Shown: positions 11,797 to 25,445 of the stretch, piece by piece
Numbering within the stretch: position 1 is the first letter of the stretch
Layout: each line of letters starts with the position of its first letter
From: Nematostella vectensis
Lineage: Eukaryota > Cnidaria > Anthozoa > Actiniaria > Edwardsiidae
DNA length: 64,000 bases
NCBI RefSeq assembly: GCF_932526225.1
Contig: NC_064041.1
Coordinates: 12,825,951 to 12,889,950, forward strand
Direction: 5' to 3'
Program-made: the position numbers and the translations under genes
Notes under the pieces: generated by a model
The model's database searches: none
What the model was told of the DNA's origin: nothing
The model's input: only the letters and a program-made list of their open reading frames with translations

Positions 11797-12156
11797 AATT
11801 TTAGACGATCTTATATAAAATCAGTGTATGAGATTTTCTCGGTCTATACTCAATATATTTTATGTCTCTCCTCTAAAAGTCGGTGCAAACCGTGGCCAAC
11901 GAAAAATGTAACCCATAATATGTCCTCTCGTAGACATAACGCGCGACCGCCTTTATATATTACTTAGAGATTTTACTTAAAGTTTAGACGATCTTATATA
12001 AAATTAGTGTATGAGATTTTCTCGGTCTATACTCAATATATTTTATGTCTCTTCTCTAAAAGTTGGTGCAAACCGTGGCCAACGAAAAATGTAACCCATA
12101 ATATGTCCTCTCGTAGACATAACGCGCGACCGCTTTAATATATTACTTAAAGATTT
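11797..12156. repeat. Tandem duplication, two ~183-bp copies
   Basis: The sequence beginning TTAGACGATCTTATATAAAA at 11801 returns at 11984 with only a few substitutions over about 170 bp, including the distinctive segment GTGCAAACCGTGGCCAACG. No coding potential is visible. Confidence 0.9.
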
Positions 12157-12430
12157 GAAAATGGTTTTGTGAGTTAGGCGACTTCACAAACGTTCTACTA
12201 AAAGCTTCCACAATTACCTTTATTTGATCCAATAAATACTGAAATTCGAGAAAAGCAATCTAAGCTTTATCGTGCCACAATAGATAGTTTATGACGACTT
12301 ATTGTTCTCTGGCAAATGTACTAGATATTCTTACAAAAGCACAACTTAAATTAATAGTCCCTCTAATCTTGTTCCCTTAGGTGTTTCTCAAAGAAACCTG
12401 CTTTGCTGATTTTTATTAGAATTCGGGTGA

Positions 12431-12494
12431 GAGCGGTGTTTTAATAAAGAAATCAAAATCATTGATTTGATTCCCTGATTGAGAAACACCGCTC
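12431..12494. repeat. Nested hairpin, 11-bp outer stem
   Basis: GAGCGGTGTTT at 12431-12441 pairs perfectly with AAACACCGCTC at 12484-12494. Inside the loop AATCAAA pairs with TTTGATT, giving a two-stage foldback. No function is assigned. Confidence 0.6.
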
Positions 12495-12499
12495 ACTGT

Positions 12500-15400
12500 A
12501 CTGGGAATTTACTTTGACTGATGAATTTGATTTCGCGTTATTGTTCAATAGTTTAGTTTCAAAGTCTTGATTGTAATGTAATTCGAAACGTCGAATAAAG
12601 ACGGCTTCGCCAACTTCTGTAAGCAGAAAACCAATCAAAAGCATAAAAGAACGGAAAAGACATTTGTTTGGCAATGAGGAAATGCGCTATGTTTAAAACG
12701 ATTTAGTGTGAACGTGTGGAATTATTTAGGGAATACAGCGTTTTTGATTTAATGGCGTTGCTCTTTTAACAGATGGATGCGGTAAGAATCAATCGATTGT
12801 AAAACGACAATAAAACTCCCATCCTTTATTGTTATACCATGTTATACGTTATTATAACTATATTATTACTATACTTTGTTATACTTTATTCTCTTGAATT
12901 TTTTATTTTTCTAATATGTTATTAAAAACAATCTCGTCGGATCGATTTTTTAGTGTCATTATTATTGGCAAATAATTTTACTCTTTAGGAGACATACGCC
13001 TTCACATTTAAGCGCCATATTAAAGTTTTCAACCCAAACTTGCCTTTTTTCAAGCAAAAACAAATATATTGAAGAGATTAAATTTGATATAAAATCAGTA
13101 GCAAAAATTTAACGATTCGTTAAAATGCATCGTCTTTTATAAAAAAAAGCCGATAACTTTGAAACTGTACCCCCTTCCCTGTTTCCAGCGATAACAGCTC
13201 GAACTTATAGTTCTGATTTCCTATTTCTTTCTTAGTGATCTAATTTCGGGTATTGTTTCTTGCTAATCCCGCTTTTATCCACGCAAATCTTCGGGAAATC
13301 TTTGGAACAATCCAATATCATTTCTTTTTCTTTTCCGCAGGCAATTTCTAATCGCTAAATCGATAACATTTCGAAAGTCAAAAAGTCCTCTTCTGCAAAT
13401 TAACTTTTGAAATAGATATTTTGTTTTGCTCCAGGCGCCCAGTTGATATTAGTAAACGCCCCAAAATCATCCACTAAAAACTTCTTATAAATAAAACTGT
13501 ATTGCGTTTCATAATTACACACATTTTGCATTGTCGTTATTAACGTCAAGACATTGTAATATCCGCTCGAAAGGCTTTGATTCATCCCTTGGATGAAATC
13601 AGGTTGAACTCAAACTGGCCTTTTGTTTTGATTCCAAATCTCGTCCTTCATATAAAACTTGATCAATGTTCTAATATCTTAGCTTTAAATTTTGTTTGAA
13701 TAGTCCCCTTATTGTATAAGGCTTTCATTGTAGTTAAAAAAACACTGCGAAAAAAGTAGAAGATACTACGATGGTAAGAAAAGAGCCGAGTTTCTTGTTA
13801 ACGCTAGGCTGCAATTTAGCTTTGTATTTTTTCTAGCTCTTCAACGCCGTCTTTTGCATATTTAAAGCCGATTTTGGCTAACCAGCCGAAGGCATCGGTT
13901 ATATGTTTGTGTTATCGAGAAGTTTGTTTATGGAAAACCTTCGCATCGTGGTCTTAGAATTCAACCCGAGGCGAATTTAGGGGAAATACCTCTCTCAAAA
14001 CACAAAAATAAACACCCGAGATATGTAAATCCCGCCTGCAGCTTTTAAAAACGACGTTTATTATGAAGTGAAGTTCGCTACTAAATTTACACAGAGGAAT
14101 TACATAAAGCATTGTTGATCGCTAGAGGCTATTTGCGGGATTCCTGTGCTTTTAGAACGCGCGCAAAATGTCGTTGGCGCATGCGTACAGCGCGTGTTCT
14201 CCTTCACAAACACGTGTAGCACGGGGAGCCTCGAGGAAAAGGTGAGGAAAAACCGAAGCATAGTTTTTGTTTGTGTTAGATTAGCATGCATGGTCACATC
14301 CCCTCTCTTATCAATGCGCTCGTGGTCGGAACTAATGCATTTTGTTTTTTCTCTTCGAGAGGTTTATAAACCGTTCATTTGACAAATACACCGTACCATG
14401 ATGTGGGCGAACCATTTTGATTCATTCTCCCTCTAAGGTAAGTAACCATCCTGAGCAAACACATCAAATTCTCATGTTGTAGGACTCACCAACATCTTGG
14501 CAAGACTTCTCTAAAACTTCCTTAAAATTCGGTTCTCCCTCGAAATCTCTGCATTATTATCTTCAAGAAAGCCGATAATTCGCCATGAAGCAATGCTAAG
14601 ATTTCCCTTGCGAGCCACTCCTGTTCTTTATTTCCTGTCCTCGATTATAACGGATCTTCTAGCCTTTCTTTTTACAAACTTTTAGATATTTGAATTGTAT
14701 CGTTCTTGGCTTGTTTTCGGGCCTTTCATAGGCGCGAACGGTTAGACATTCCAATGTTATATAGAGCACGAACATAACCCGCCAAAAAACTCTTATGCTT
14801 TGCGCGCGATTCTAAACTAGTTTGATAAAGCACACTCGTGTTTATAGTCCTCCAAAAATAAAGACAAGCCTAGAACCTTATTTCTACCACAACGAACAAG
14901 GATAGTCTAGTTTTCAGCGCACACATTCTCGTTCTCGCTAGACCGTGAAACTTGGGAGTTTTCACGTTGTAGTTTGAAGGAAAACAGCTGAAATGTATCA
15001 GACTGTGCATTTCAACGTCTGGCCGTTCGCGTTGCCGTCGTTGTTGCTAATTTTTTTTATTTACCGAGAGAGGGTGCTAGATAGTCATGGGTGTAGGCAT
15101 CACAACTGCAAAAAGACTGAGACGTGACTATTCTTCAATAAGAAAATACAGCTTTGGTGCGCCCTCCGTCTAAAGAGCTTTAGCAGGGGAGGTGGCATAG
15201 AGGACTGCGACGGGAGAAAACAATAGAAAAATCAAAACCGGCACGTGAAAATACGTTATGTCTCTTATATTTCTCCCAAAATGAAAACACCTAGTTTTAC
15301 GGTCTGTTCTGGACGGGGACGTTTGCACTGCAAAGAAAACTATTTGTGTTCGCTAGAGTAGAAACTCAAGTCTTATGTTTGTCTTTTTGGAAGTTTGAAA

Positions 15401-18400
15401 ACTAGTTATCTGTATAAAATAGTTTTGAACAGAGCATTTAGTGTGAAGGTACATTTTTTGGTCGTGTCTTCGAAATCATCGTCGTTGTCCCCGCTAAATC
15501 TCTCCATTCGCCAGAGACGAAGTATTAAACACAATCTTTAGTCCACATCCTAGTACGTGAAGTACAGTCTCTCTTCACCCTAGGTTACAAGCGTCTTGAT
15601 CTGTTTAGGCAATGAAACATACTGGAAACAACGGTATTCAACCATATATTGGATTTCGATTTGAACAAGGCCATTGCACTAGTTTGAAGTTCGGTTTGCT
15701 GTACAAAGTATTGAAGTAAAAAGTCTTCTCTTTGTTCATTGATTGGTTTTTGATTTTATGCTGTTGACTTGTGTCTGATTTCGTGTCAGCTACTAGCAAT
15801 TTTACCATTCGCCTGTTCATATCTTTTCCAGCGAATTTGTGAGTGTGTTTGTTTGAGTTTGAACTCGCCTTGCCTTAAAAAATACAATAGATTCAAGTGC
15901 AAATATCGCTTGCGCTTGTTCTCTTTGGTGTATTTTAGTGTTAGATGTGTGAACACTGGCATGTTTTATTAGGCCTAAGAAAAACACATAGCTTATGTTA
16001 AGTATTGACACTGCCTAACTGACCGCCGTGCGTGGCTTGTGTCTTGTACATCTGTTGCTTCAGTTAGCTTGCACCTTCCTGCTTTAAGCCGGGCATTTAC
16101 TAAAAGTCCTTCGTGATGTATGTATGAAGGAAGGGGGGAAGGAAAGCGTTAAAGTTTTTCTTATTTCTGTTCGTTTGTAACTTTCTCCTATAACTTCCTC
16201 CTTTCAGTAATTTTTGTTTTTCTTTTCTTTTTCTCTTTGGATTTCGTACAACAGATTCTTTCTTTTTCCTCTAGAATTTATCACAGCAATTTCTTCCGTA
16301 TTTGTCACATCAAGGTCTCTATTTTTCCTCTAAATTGTAACATCAACTTTTTCTCCTTCATTGAATATTTATCAATATTAGATATAGTTTTCTATCGCCA
16401 TTTCCAGAAAGCCCCCAGCTTAAAGGGTGAACCGGTGCCGATTTGTTTTCATCTGGGATTGTGGCTAGAGCTGTTCTTTTTAAGTTCCCACTAACAAAGG
16501 TAATAATTGCCTTTTCAATTTACTTCCTCTGCCCAGGAAAGAGGGAAACGTGGGCAAAATTGTGAGTGTTGCGTCATACGAGTTTTTAGTGGGTCACGGG
16601 TTATTCAACAACTCACAAGTAGAGGAAAAATAAAGAAATAAAATCCTACATAAACATCTATCGTTCTCTTTGTCATCTGTGTGATGTATTTGAAAGAAAA
16701 ATAGAATTTTTACCCTAAACTTGGCCATTTAAATTTTAAAAACTCGATGCGTAGCTGGTAATCTATCCCTTTAAAAATATTTTACAAATCTTTTTTTCTT
16801 CGTCCCTGACTGAACTATATTAAAAAAAAAATCATCTCTAACTAGCAACTTTAATCGTTCTGAATGTGTTTACGAATGTCGTAGGATAGGGGAAAGATTT
16901 TTCGTGATTATTCATATACTATGATTTTATTCCTTTGCTTGTGTGTCCTTTACACATTTAGGCATTTGAAAATAGCCAAGACTTTTGATTTTTTCCTTTT
17001 CCTGGACAGCATCGTTTCGAAAAATAGTGCGCAATAAAATTGTATGTACGGTAGATAACTTTCATGTTGCTGATGTAGCAGGAAAAGATAGTGTGATGTG
17101 TTAGTTGATAACGCTGTTTTGAGCTTTTACAGACGCAAATTTCTATTTAAATACACTATATACTCCTTCCCACTTAGCGTTTGATATACAATAACCACTA
17201 TTACGAATGGTATTCACCGTTTTTTAAACGAATCTTGTGGTTTTATCCCTCTTATTTTAATTAATTTCAGCTTCACCTTCTGTTTTCTTGTTTTGTCTTG
17301 TGGTCGTATCGCAAACCAACATTTATCTCTCCTACCAAGTAATAACTCATAATCTAATAAATTCTTTGTTTCTCGCAAAACGCAAAAATTAGAGATAACA
17401 AAACAATAGCTAAGCCATTGTTAGTGCCCACAAACATCGCAATGAATCTACTGACAACATTCAGGGGTTTTTTTTATTTCTTTCATTATCGAGATATTGC
17501 TATGATCATCTTAAATAAGTTTAAACCCCAAAACCTTCAAATCACAACCAGACAGTTTCTCCATTTATAATCTATGCTGTGTTCAATTATTCATGTTTTA
17601 AAGCGGTGCTTTACCCAAACTTAAAAACCTTTATAAATGCACTTCACTGGGCTACTTCGGCTTTGTAATGTCGGCAGATATGCCCTATGTTTGACACGAG
17701 CCCGTCGTTTGATATCTGATTTTACATAATTGCACCCAAGATGAGTCGATTCCGTTATTCATTTTTACTCCAAATAAACTATCCCTGCAGCGGAGATATC
17801 ACTTTATTTAAGGTTTGCAGTTCGCTGATAGAGGTCTGACTTATCCACTCATTGTTTACATTTTATCGGCAAATCTTCAATCGAGTCATTGTCTGTGACG
17901 CGCAAAAACTATCCTCCTTCTTTGACCAAATTGGATTTCTTATTTTGATTTGTTTTCCGTCCAAATCCGCAGCTGTTCCTGGGAAGCTTGACCGCTCAAT
18001 AAACTATTTTGCCTTTTGGCGGCCGCTCTCGATCCATAACGGTACACTTTAAAGTTTGAAACCCCAGACCAAGCGTATTTTTCTTTCCACTTCTAACCTT
18101 TTTTTCACAACTAAAGCGGATCTATCGAAAAACTCGTGTGTACATAATATACTGCCGTTGAATCTTATTTAACTCAATAATCATAAAACAAGCCTATATT
18201 TTTTTTCGAAGAAACATATTTTTTTAACCTCTGAAAGGTTTCTACATTGCTGTGGAAATCTTAAGACTTGTGCTACTATTAGAGAGCTTTTTTAAAAGCT
18301 TCTTAAAAGAAGCTGTTTTGAGGAGGTTTTGAATCTGCGTTTTTAATTGCTGAACAAATCAAGACTAATCATAGAAAACAGTTCTATTCCGGCCATCTGC

Positions 18401-21340
18401 GCGAAGGGCTAAAAGTCAAATTGAGCTATACCGATTCATAGAGTAAATGCTGTTTTCGAGGCTGTTTCCGGACCATTCACAAGGGTGGATGTATCTACAT
18501 GATTTCTTGTGCGATTCCGACGTTTTCTTTCGTCCATCTGTTACTTAAAGTAAATAACGGAAAAATGAAAATATAGTGATTTAACTCAAAGTAATTTCTA
18601 CTAAGTATACTTTATCTTTTCCACGAAAACAAAGACTGCCGCCTTGGGTTTGTAACTTTGGCATTTTATTTTCTAGCATTAACTTTTTTTTGCTTTCATG
18701 TGACGCGCTTTCATTTTTTCAATAACAGAATTGTTATCAGCGGGAGTTATCTTTGCAAAATCTGTCGAAGATTGTGGAGGAAGTTTACTCTATTTTCAAA
18801 AAATTTAAATTAGGATTTTTATCTTTGACTTTTATCGTTTAATTCTTTTTCGCAAAAGCTGATCAATAAATCGTGAATCGTTGTTCCTTTTGATTACACA
18901 CTGTTCAAGGTCCCTTTTTAAAAAGAAAAACCGCACAAAAACAGAGCGTCTTTGTGATTTGTTTGAATCGTATCGGATTCCGTAGTCGGTTTTTATAATG
19001 CAAATCAAAGTCTCAAAGTCACTTTCAGACTCTCTTCAAATCTTGAAGCGTTAATCGTGAACTTCCGTTCGGTGGGAATTGACTTCTATCACTCTCGCCA
19101 GCATAGTTAAACACTGTTTTAGTTGCTTTATGCGCTCTACAAAATGCACTAAGATTCATGAGGCGTTTTATTGAGTTTTGGGCACAGCTGTCCATTCCGG
19201 TAACATCCTTCCACCGCAGACATAAAGATAGATTTAGCAAATGACTTCAGCAGATAATTCCTCTGTTAGTTGCAGGGGACTTGAGGAATAAAACGGTTTA
19301 CATGGATTTTTTTTTTTACCAATGCAGTGCTTATTGCTCTCCTTGACGCGCGGAGACCAAGTCCTGTTACGACAGAGTTAAACGCAGTGTTAAAACGTAA
19401 CACTTTGCTGTTTCACCGAGCCTAAGGTTGCTCACTTTCAGGCTGGCAAAGAGACGAAAGGATGATCTCGCCGCTTCAAAAACTAGGTGGGTAAAACGTC
19501 TATCCTCTACAGCTTCTTTTTTACACGGATATGATTCTCATATAGATTTATATGTTAGCAAGCAAATTAGGCTAAACCTAGTCATTGCGCTGCTTTTAAA
19601 ATTCAACCGCACGTGTCGAAACTTTAAACTTGAGTGGTTATTAAAATAGGGTTTTATTATATTGTGCAATATTTGGGACAATATTTTCTAAAACACTTTT
19701 GTTTTAATACCTAGCGCTTCTCGACGGGAGCTTCCCAATGTATTTCTTTACGACACAGCACGGCTATAGAATCCAAGACACAGTTTGAACTGTCAAAAAG
19801 TATTTTAGCCACTAGTTTCATATGAGTAAACTAGGTGGCTCGATTAATCAGTGGTTTTGTTTCCGGAAGCTTTTAGAGCGGTTAGCGATCCCATTTGGAT
19901 GCAAGCCCACCCATTAATGACTCTTGGAACTAAATGGTCGCTAATTCTAAGTAGTTCCTCATAATTTAGGGCGAAATTCACTTAAAATCACGGTTTCATC
20001 TCATGCCGCAAACAGCGCTGGTGTCCTCTGCGTTTCCTTTTTAATGTTTCGGGCGTTTTTTCGCTGATTGGCAATGAGCTGTTTGATAGCTTTATTAACG
20101 GATTCCCAATTAACGGAGGTCTCAAAAGCACCGAGAAAATATTTCCTTGCCAAGTGTGTTCGTGCTTTAACATCTCAAAAGATATATAAAAATTTAAGAT
20201 CGACTAAACATCTTCCCAGTTTAAGATAAAAACAGTAACAAAAGTTTAAGCATTTCATCTTTATTGTAAGAGTAGACTATCCCCTGCGGTTGATCTAATG
20301 CATTAGCCCTGATTTCTGTTTTTTCAACTTCATCCATGTCTACCTCTAATCAGAACAATGTCCAAATCAAAACTCTTTTCAAGATCGAGTAAAACAGCTT
20401 TTCTGTATGTTTTTGGATTCTTTGTAAGTATTTCTCATCTGCTATTCTGAAGCTCGTAAAAGTCGGTCGCATGCTAAGTTAAACAATAGCTTTAGCACTT
20501 AAGCCAGGCAACCCGCAGTGCAGGGGAAATGAATGCGGGCTCATTATGCCGAAACAAAACAAAAAAAAAAGATATGTTAGAGAGATGTTACACTGCTTAG
20601 CCAATAAAATCATAAAGCACTAAGAGCCAAATTCGCGTAAAATCATCTGCTCAAAGACCAGATAAATGAGACTACCTACTGGAATTGGCCATCCGTCCAA
20701 ATTACAAATTTTGTTGTTCAAAGCGCAATTTTTTTAACACCCACCTTTCTCATACTTTTCTTGTTGTTTCCTTTTTATACTTTTCTTTTTCCAAGTATTG
20801 TACCAGTTTTGTTTAAGAAATAGTTGCTTGTAAATTGTAAATAATTTGCTTTCTATAATGCTTTGAAGTATTTCCGTACTTTGTCTCGCAAGGACCAAGT
20901 TTTGATCTTGCACCGCTAAACTACAAAACATACAAGAGAGGTGAATGGATGTTGTGTTTAGATTGACATTCTAGCAAAATGTTTGATTCCATGTGATTGT
21001 AGGATTCAATGACTTCATTGAATTTTAAAATTGTTCAAACGGGTTTGGGTCGCGTTCAAAATGTACATTTCGAACAAGACATGGTCTTTGCCCTTCTAGA
21101 TTCCTCCGCCAGATATGATGAATCCTACATCTTTTAGAAGGCCTTTGCCGCCAGATTTGATAACTTTTGAATGTCTTTAGCATTTACTCTTAAAGCACCT
21201 CATTCTACGTCAGTAGTAAGGGTGACCCATCCCAACCTTATGCTTGCAGGCCTAATATTCTCTGCGCATACTCTTTAAGCAGCGGAAAGAGACATCAAAT
21301 GGATTCCCGATGCTATTTAGTTGGTGATGTGTAATTCTAG
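12500..21340. other. Long intergenic region between the two GFI paralogues
   Basis: About 8.8 kb of AT-rich sequence without a credible ORF, tRNA or recognisable transposon. All open frames are short, lack splice context and have AT-driven composition. Distal enhancers of the neighbouring zinc-finger gene could lie here, but nothing in the sequence alone shows them. Confidence 0.4.
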
Positions 21341-21349
21341 AAGGGATCC

Positions 21350-22110
21350 ACTCACATCCACCACCTACCACCGGGGTCCATCCCCCTTCCACCAGGATGC
21401 ATCCCCCTACCATCAGGATCCATACCCCTACCATCAGGATGCATCCCCCTACAACATGGATCCATACCAATGCCATCCAGATCCTACCACTCTACCACCG
21501 TATCAAACCCCCTACCACCCGGACCCATCCCCCCTACCACCCGTATCAAACCCCCTACCACCCGGACCCATCCCCCTACCACCCGTATCCATCCCCCCCT
21601 ACCACCCGTATCAAACCCCCTACCACCCGGATCCATCCCCCCGCCACCCGTATCAAACCCCCTACCACCCGGATCCACCCCACCCCCCCCCCCTACCACC
21701 CGGATCCATCCACCCTACCAGCCGGGTCCTTCCCCCTGCCCCTGTTATCTACCCCTCACCAGACGTATCTAACTCCCCCCCCCCCTTACCGCCCAAATCC
21801 ACCCGCCTACCAACCGAATCAACCCCCCTACCACCCGGATCCATCCCCCTGACACCCGAATCCATCCCACTGGCACCAGGTTCTATTCTCCTACCATCCA
21901 TACCCATCCACCCGGATCAATCCCCTGCAACCTGAATACTCTGAATCCATCCCCTTTCTGATCCATCCACCCTACCATCCACACTACCCGTATCAATCCC
22001 CCTGCCATCTGTATTCATCCCCCTACAACCCGGATACAACCCCATACCACCCCAATCCATTCCCGTACAACCCAAATCCAACCCCCTACCATCCGGATCC
22101 ATCCCCCCCC
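21350..22110. repeat. C-rich minisatellite, ~21-bp imperfect units
   Basis: Units variously read CCCCCTACCACCCGGATCCA and CCCCCTACCACCCGTATCAA, with marked length variation. The strand is strongly C-biased, making Pro/His/Thr-rich frames on + and Gly-rich frames on -. No splice or start context supports coding. Confidence 0.9.
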
Positions 22111-22114
22111 CTAC

Positions 22115-25100
22115 CTATAACACCTTGGAAATCGTTACCGGGAGTATGGAGGTTGAGTGCTTCATAAAAGCAAGCCTAAACATGTGAAATGATGTTTTTT
22201 TAAGGGACGATAAGTGATAAGAAATGGCCCACTTTTTGGCGTCGAGGTAGAGGGCCTGATCTGTTACGGGTCAAACATCTCTTGAAAAGACGAACCGTGA
22301 TTCAAAATCATTGGCAGAACCTAGGGGATTGCCGGGAGCCCACTTGAAAGCACTGTAATCCGGAGGGCTCGCTACTTAGATTCAATATTAAAGGTTTCAA
22401 TATAGCAGTGCGCTACCAGCTAGAGCGAAACGGCCATTACATGTGACTGGCTATGTCCTCTTGTGATTGGCTACTTTTTCAAAGCCGTTGATTGGTTTAA
22501 GTTAACGTGATTGACGTCTCTTGCGAATAGTAAACTCTGTTAACCTATAAGTTCACAATAATCTCCTTATTATTTGAAATACACCTCAAATAGTTCTTAA
22601 GCTGAAATTTTTATTCTGTTTCCCTCTGCATTATTTAGGGGATAAAACCTCAAAATATCGAAAAATATACCTTTATTTAAGTCCAAACATCAACTAATGC
22701 AAGGGTTGTGGGCGATGGATCTAAAAACGCTATAGCCGCTAGTGTGATAAATAGCGGCTGTGTTGCACGACTCGATAAACTTTGTCAGTCTACTTGATTT
22801 GAATAGACTTGTAGGGTTTTCATTTAAATTTGATTTAAAATCCCGTTTGTTGGTGTTTTGTTTTAACGCAGAGCTTTAATATCCAATGCGAACTTGTCAC
22901 TACCAAATAACAGTATTCTTAATAAAACAAGTATTAGAACTCGGTGGTTAGCCCTCCGTGTGTAAGCGGTTCGATTGTTTCTCTTGTTCTTTCCTTTGCG
23001 TTAGTGATTCCTTTATGCAATTTGTAGAGACCTTTTGGCATCAAGATTTCATTTGCATGGCTATTCACCAATTAGCCGTTTTATTCATTCGTCGACTGAT
23101 AGGAGACTTTAGGGGGGTTAATAATTCTTTAGGCTACGGATGTAGAATGTGTATCGGCCGATAACAGGACGGAGATTAGCCACATTGTCAATTCCGTGAA
23201 CTGTTACAAACAGTAATTAGTGGAGACTGACCAAGTTTAAAGTACGAGGTTTAATGCGCGCGAAGTTATCTTATAGTTGCTAGAGTGCGAGAAAGCATTT
23301 AATAACGGGAGTCTTTTCGGCTTGAACGATATATTAAACAGGTGTTAAGCACATTGCGAAAATTCGCTTGAATTTCGTACGAAGGGGCACTTTAAACTCT
23401 TCTATATATCACAATAGTGTCCAACAAAGAGAACCATTTTCATTTACAGTTTTACCCTAGATGTATAAAGAGAGTTCGGTCATTTTAGCGTTTTGATGCC
23501 TTACAACAAAGGACGAATCTTTACAAAGGGGCTGGCGAAGTACGAAAGACAATGAGAACAAATATTAGAATATTTTTTAACAAAACCAAGCGGAAAGTTC
23601 GCTGGTAGAGCAGTTATTTCTCTTTTTTGAAGAGGCTTTTCACCATCCTACGGTTTTAATCCGAGACATAAGTTTTCCCACGGACACGGAATCTTACGGA
23701 AATTACAATTAGAATGCTTAATGATTAAGGCTTCTTTAAACAGTTTTCATACTTATCCCATAACTATTGTTCAGGGCTTTTTAAAATAATTATGTAGTTT
23801 CCTTTTTTTTTTCCATTTTGAGAACTGGCATAAAAGGTAAACCAGTTGCGTTAGTCTTTTAGAGTTTTGAAGCTGCATTTAATTAGCCTATTATCGAAGA
23901 ATCTTGAAAAGTTTTTATTATGTTTCGAATGCCTCATTTGCGAATATTTTCTATTGTTTAAACTGTCGATTGATTTAAGTAGTATTTAAGCGACCCTAGA
24001 ACAGTCCGCTCAAATAGAGGTTTAAAATCACATATTATCAATGAATTAACAAATGTTTACACTTTTATATACATAAAAAGCTTTCCACTTAGCCATCGAA
24101 TTACAGAGAAAAGTTTGTTTGAGAAAAATATATAAAAGCGACCAGTGACTGAATGGAATTCACTAACGCATACCGTGCTATTGACGAAGGCTATTAAAAC
24201 TACAGGAGTGTAAAAATGATGCTATTGTGCGTGTAAAAATCCCTTTTAGGAACGCTCACTCACTCGCTGTGGACAGCTTTGTAGATAACTCGTGGATCTT
24301 TGAGATGTTGGATGATTTAACGGTGAAAACGGAAGAATGGTGATCTGCCCGCAGATGCGGTCCATTTCCCCTAAAATTCCCCCCTCACTGGCCGATAAGA
24401 AAAGCTTCTGTTAAGTTCACAGTATTATCAATAACCCGACTCACTTAACACTGTGGTCGTAATGTAGCTAAGATAGTCAGAAACAAACAACCAAATCAGG
24501 ATGGTTTTCACTCGACGATAATAGGCGCAATTTGAGGAAAAGGCCCGCGTCTGCGATTCTCGGTTAATTACCATCTCTGTTGAGAGCCGTGCCCGCAGGA
24601 GTCTATGCTTCGGTTAACAAATCAATATCGAGCTCAAGCCAATATTAACAGCTTTACTTAAGTTTTCCCAGTCGCGTTTTCCTATATTCAAAACACCGAT
24701 AAGGATTTTTTCCCCTTTGATAAGTTTAATCGGGGGAAAAAATGACAAAAGCCGCCACTATTTTTGTTAAAGATAAATGAGTGAGAGGTGATGTATTTTG
24801 TTTCGGTTTCTTCAAGGTTGCCAGTAGTAGGGGCTATCCGCCGGTTGCACCTGTCCTATGAAAGAAAAAGAATAAGTTTATTTTATTTTTATTTTTAAAG
24901 CCTGTTTAAGGTTCCAGAAGCCGGTAAGCCTTTTGTGATTGCGCGCAAAGAATTCTTGCCTGGCAAGGAATTTTGTCGCACGATTTCATCCAGAAGTAAA
25001 TTTAGTCAGCCTTTACTGTGTGGTATCCGTAGCTAAACACAATTTACTGCGCATTCAAGCGTTGAATCTGATCGTGTATCAATTGCGCATAGACGCCACA

Positions 25101-25290
25101 CACTAAGATCCAGATTCACTTATAGACCCTGCGCGCAAACTCCCTTTTCTCGAGAACTTTAAACAATAACAAACGTCGCGCTAAATCAGTCAAGATCTCC
25201 ACGGGATAAGGCTAATGACATACATAGAGAATGGCCGACAAAAAAGAAATGATTTTGTGCATTGTGCAAACTGTCTCTCTGCACCTGGAT
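22115..25290. other. Non-coding upstream region of the six-finger GFI gene
   Basis: No gene-like ORF or repeat family recognised over about 3.2 kb. It may contain cis-regulatory sequence for the gene starting at 25446; this is inference. Confidence 0.4.
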
Positions 25291-25302
25291 CACCGCATAC
25301 AC

Positions 25303-25445
25303 TGCGCATGCGCCTAACGTCCTCGCGCGTTGCTATGGCACCCAGCTGGCATAGCAGTCTGGGTAATAATTGTTTTCTCCGATTTATAACACAAGGCCAG
25401 ATAGCATGTTACTATTCGAGTCGCACCCTTGCGCGACGATACAAC
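25303..25445 (+). promoter_or_regulatory. Probable proximal promoter of GFI gene with NRF1-like and RFX-like sites
   Basis: Just upstream of the SNAG ATG, GC-richer DNA holds TGCGCATGCGCC at 25303-25314, a match to the NRF1 palindrome, and GTTGCTATGGCACC at 25329-25342, close to an RFX X-box. CAGCTG, an E-box, follows at 25344-25349. These matches come from known motif forms; occupancy and the transcription start are not visible. Confidence 0.45.

Noticed and set aside
21252-22102. Pro/Thr-rich (+) and Gly-rich (-) frames
   Set aside because: Translations of the C-rich minisatellite without gene context.
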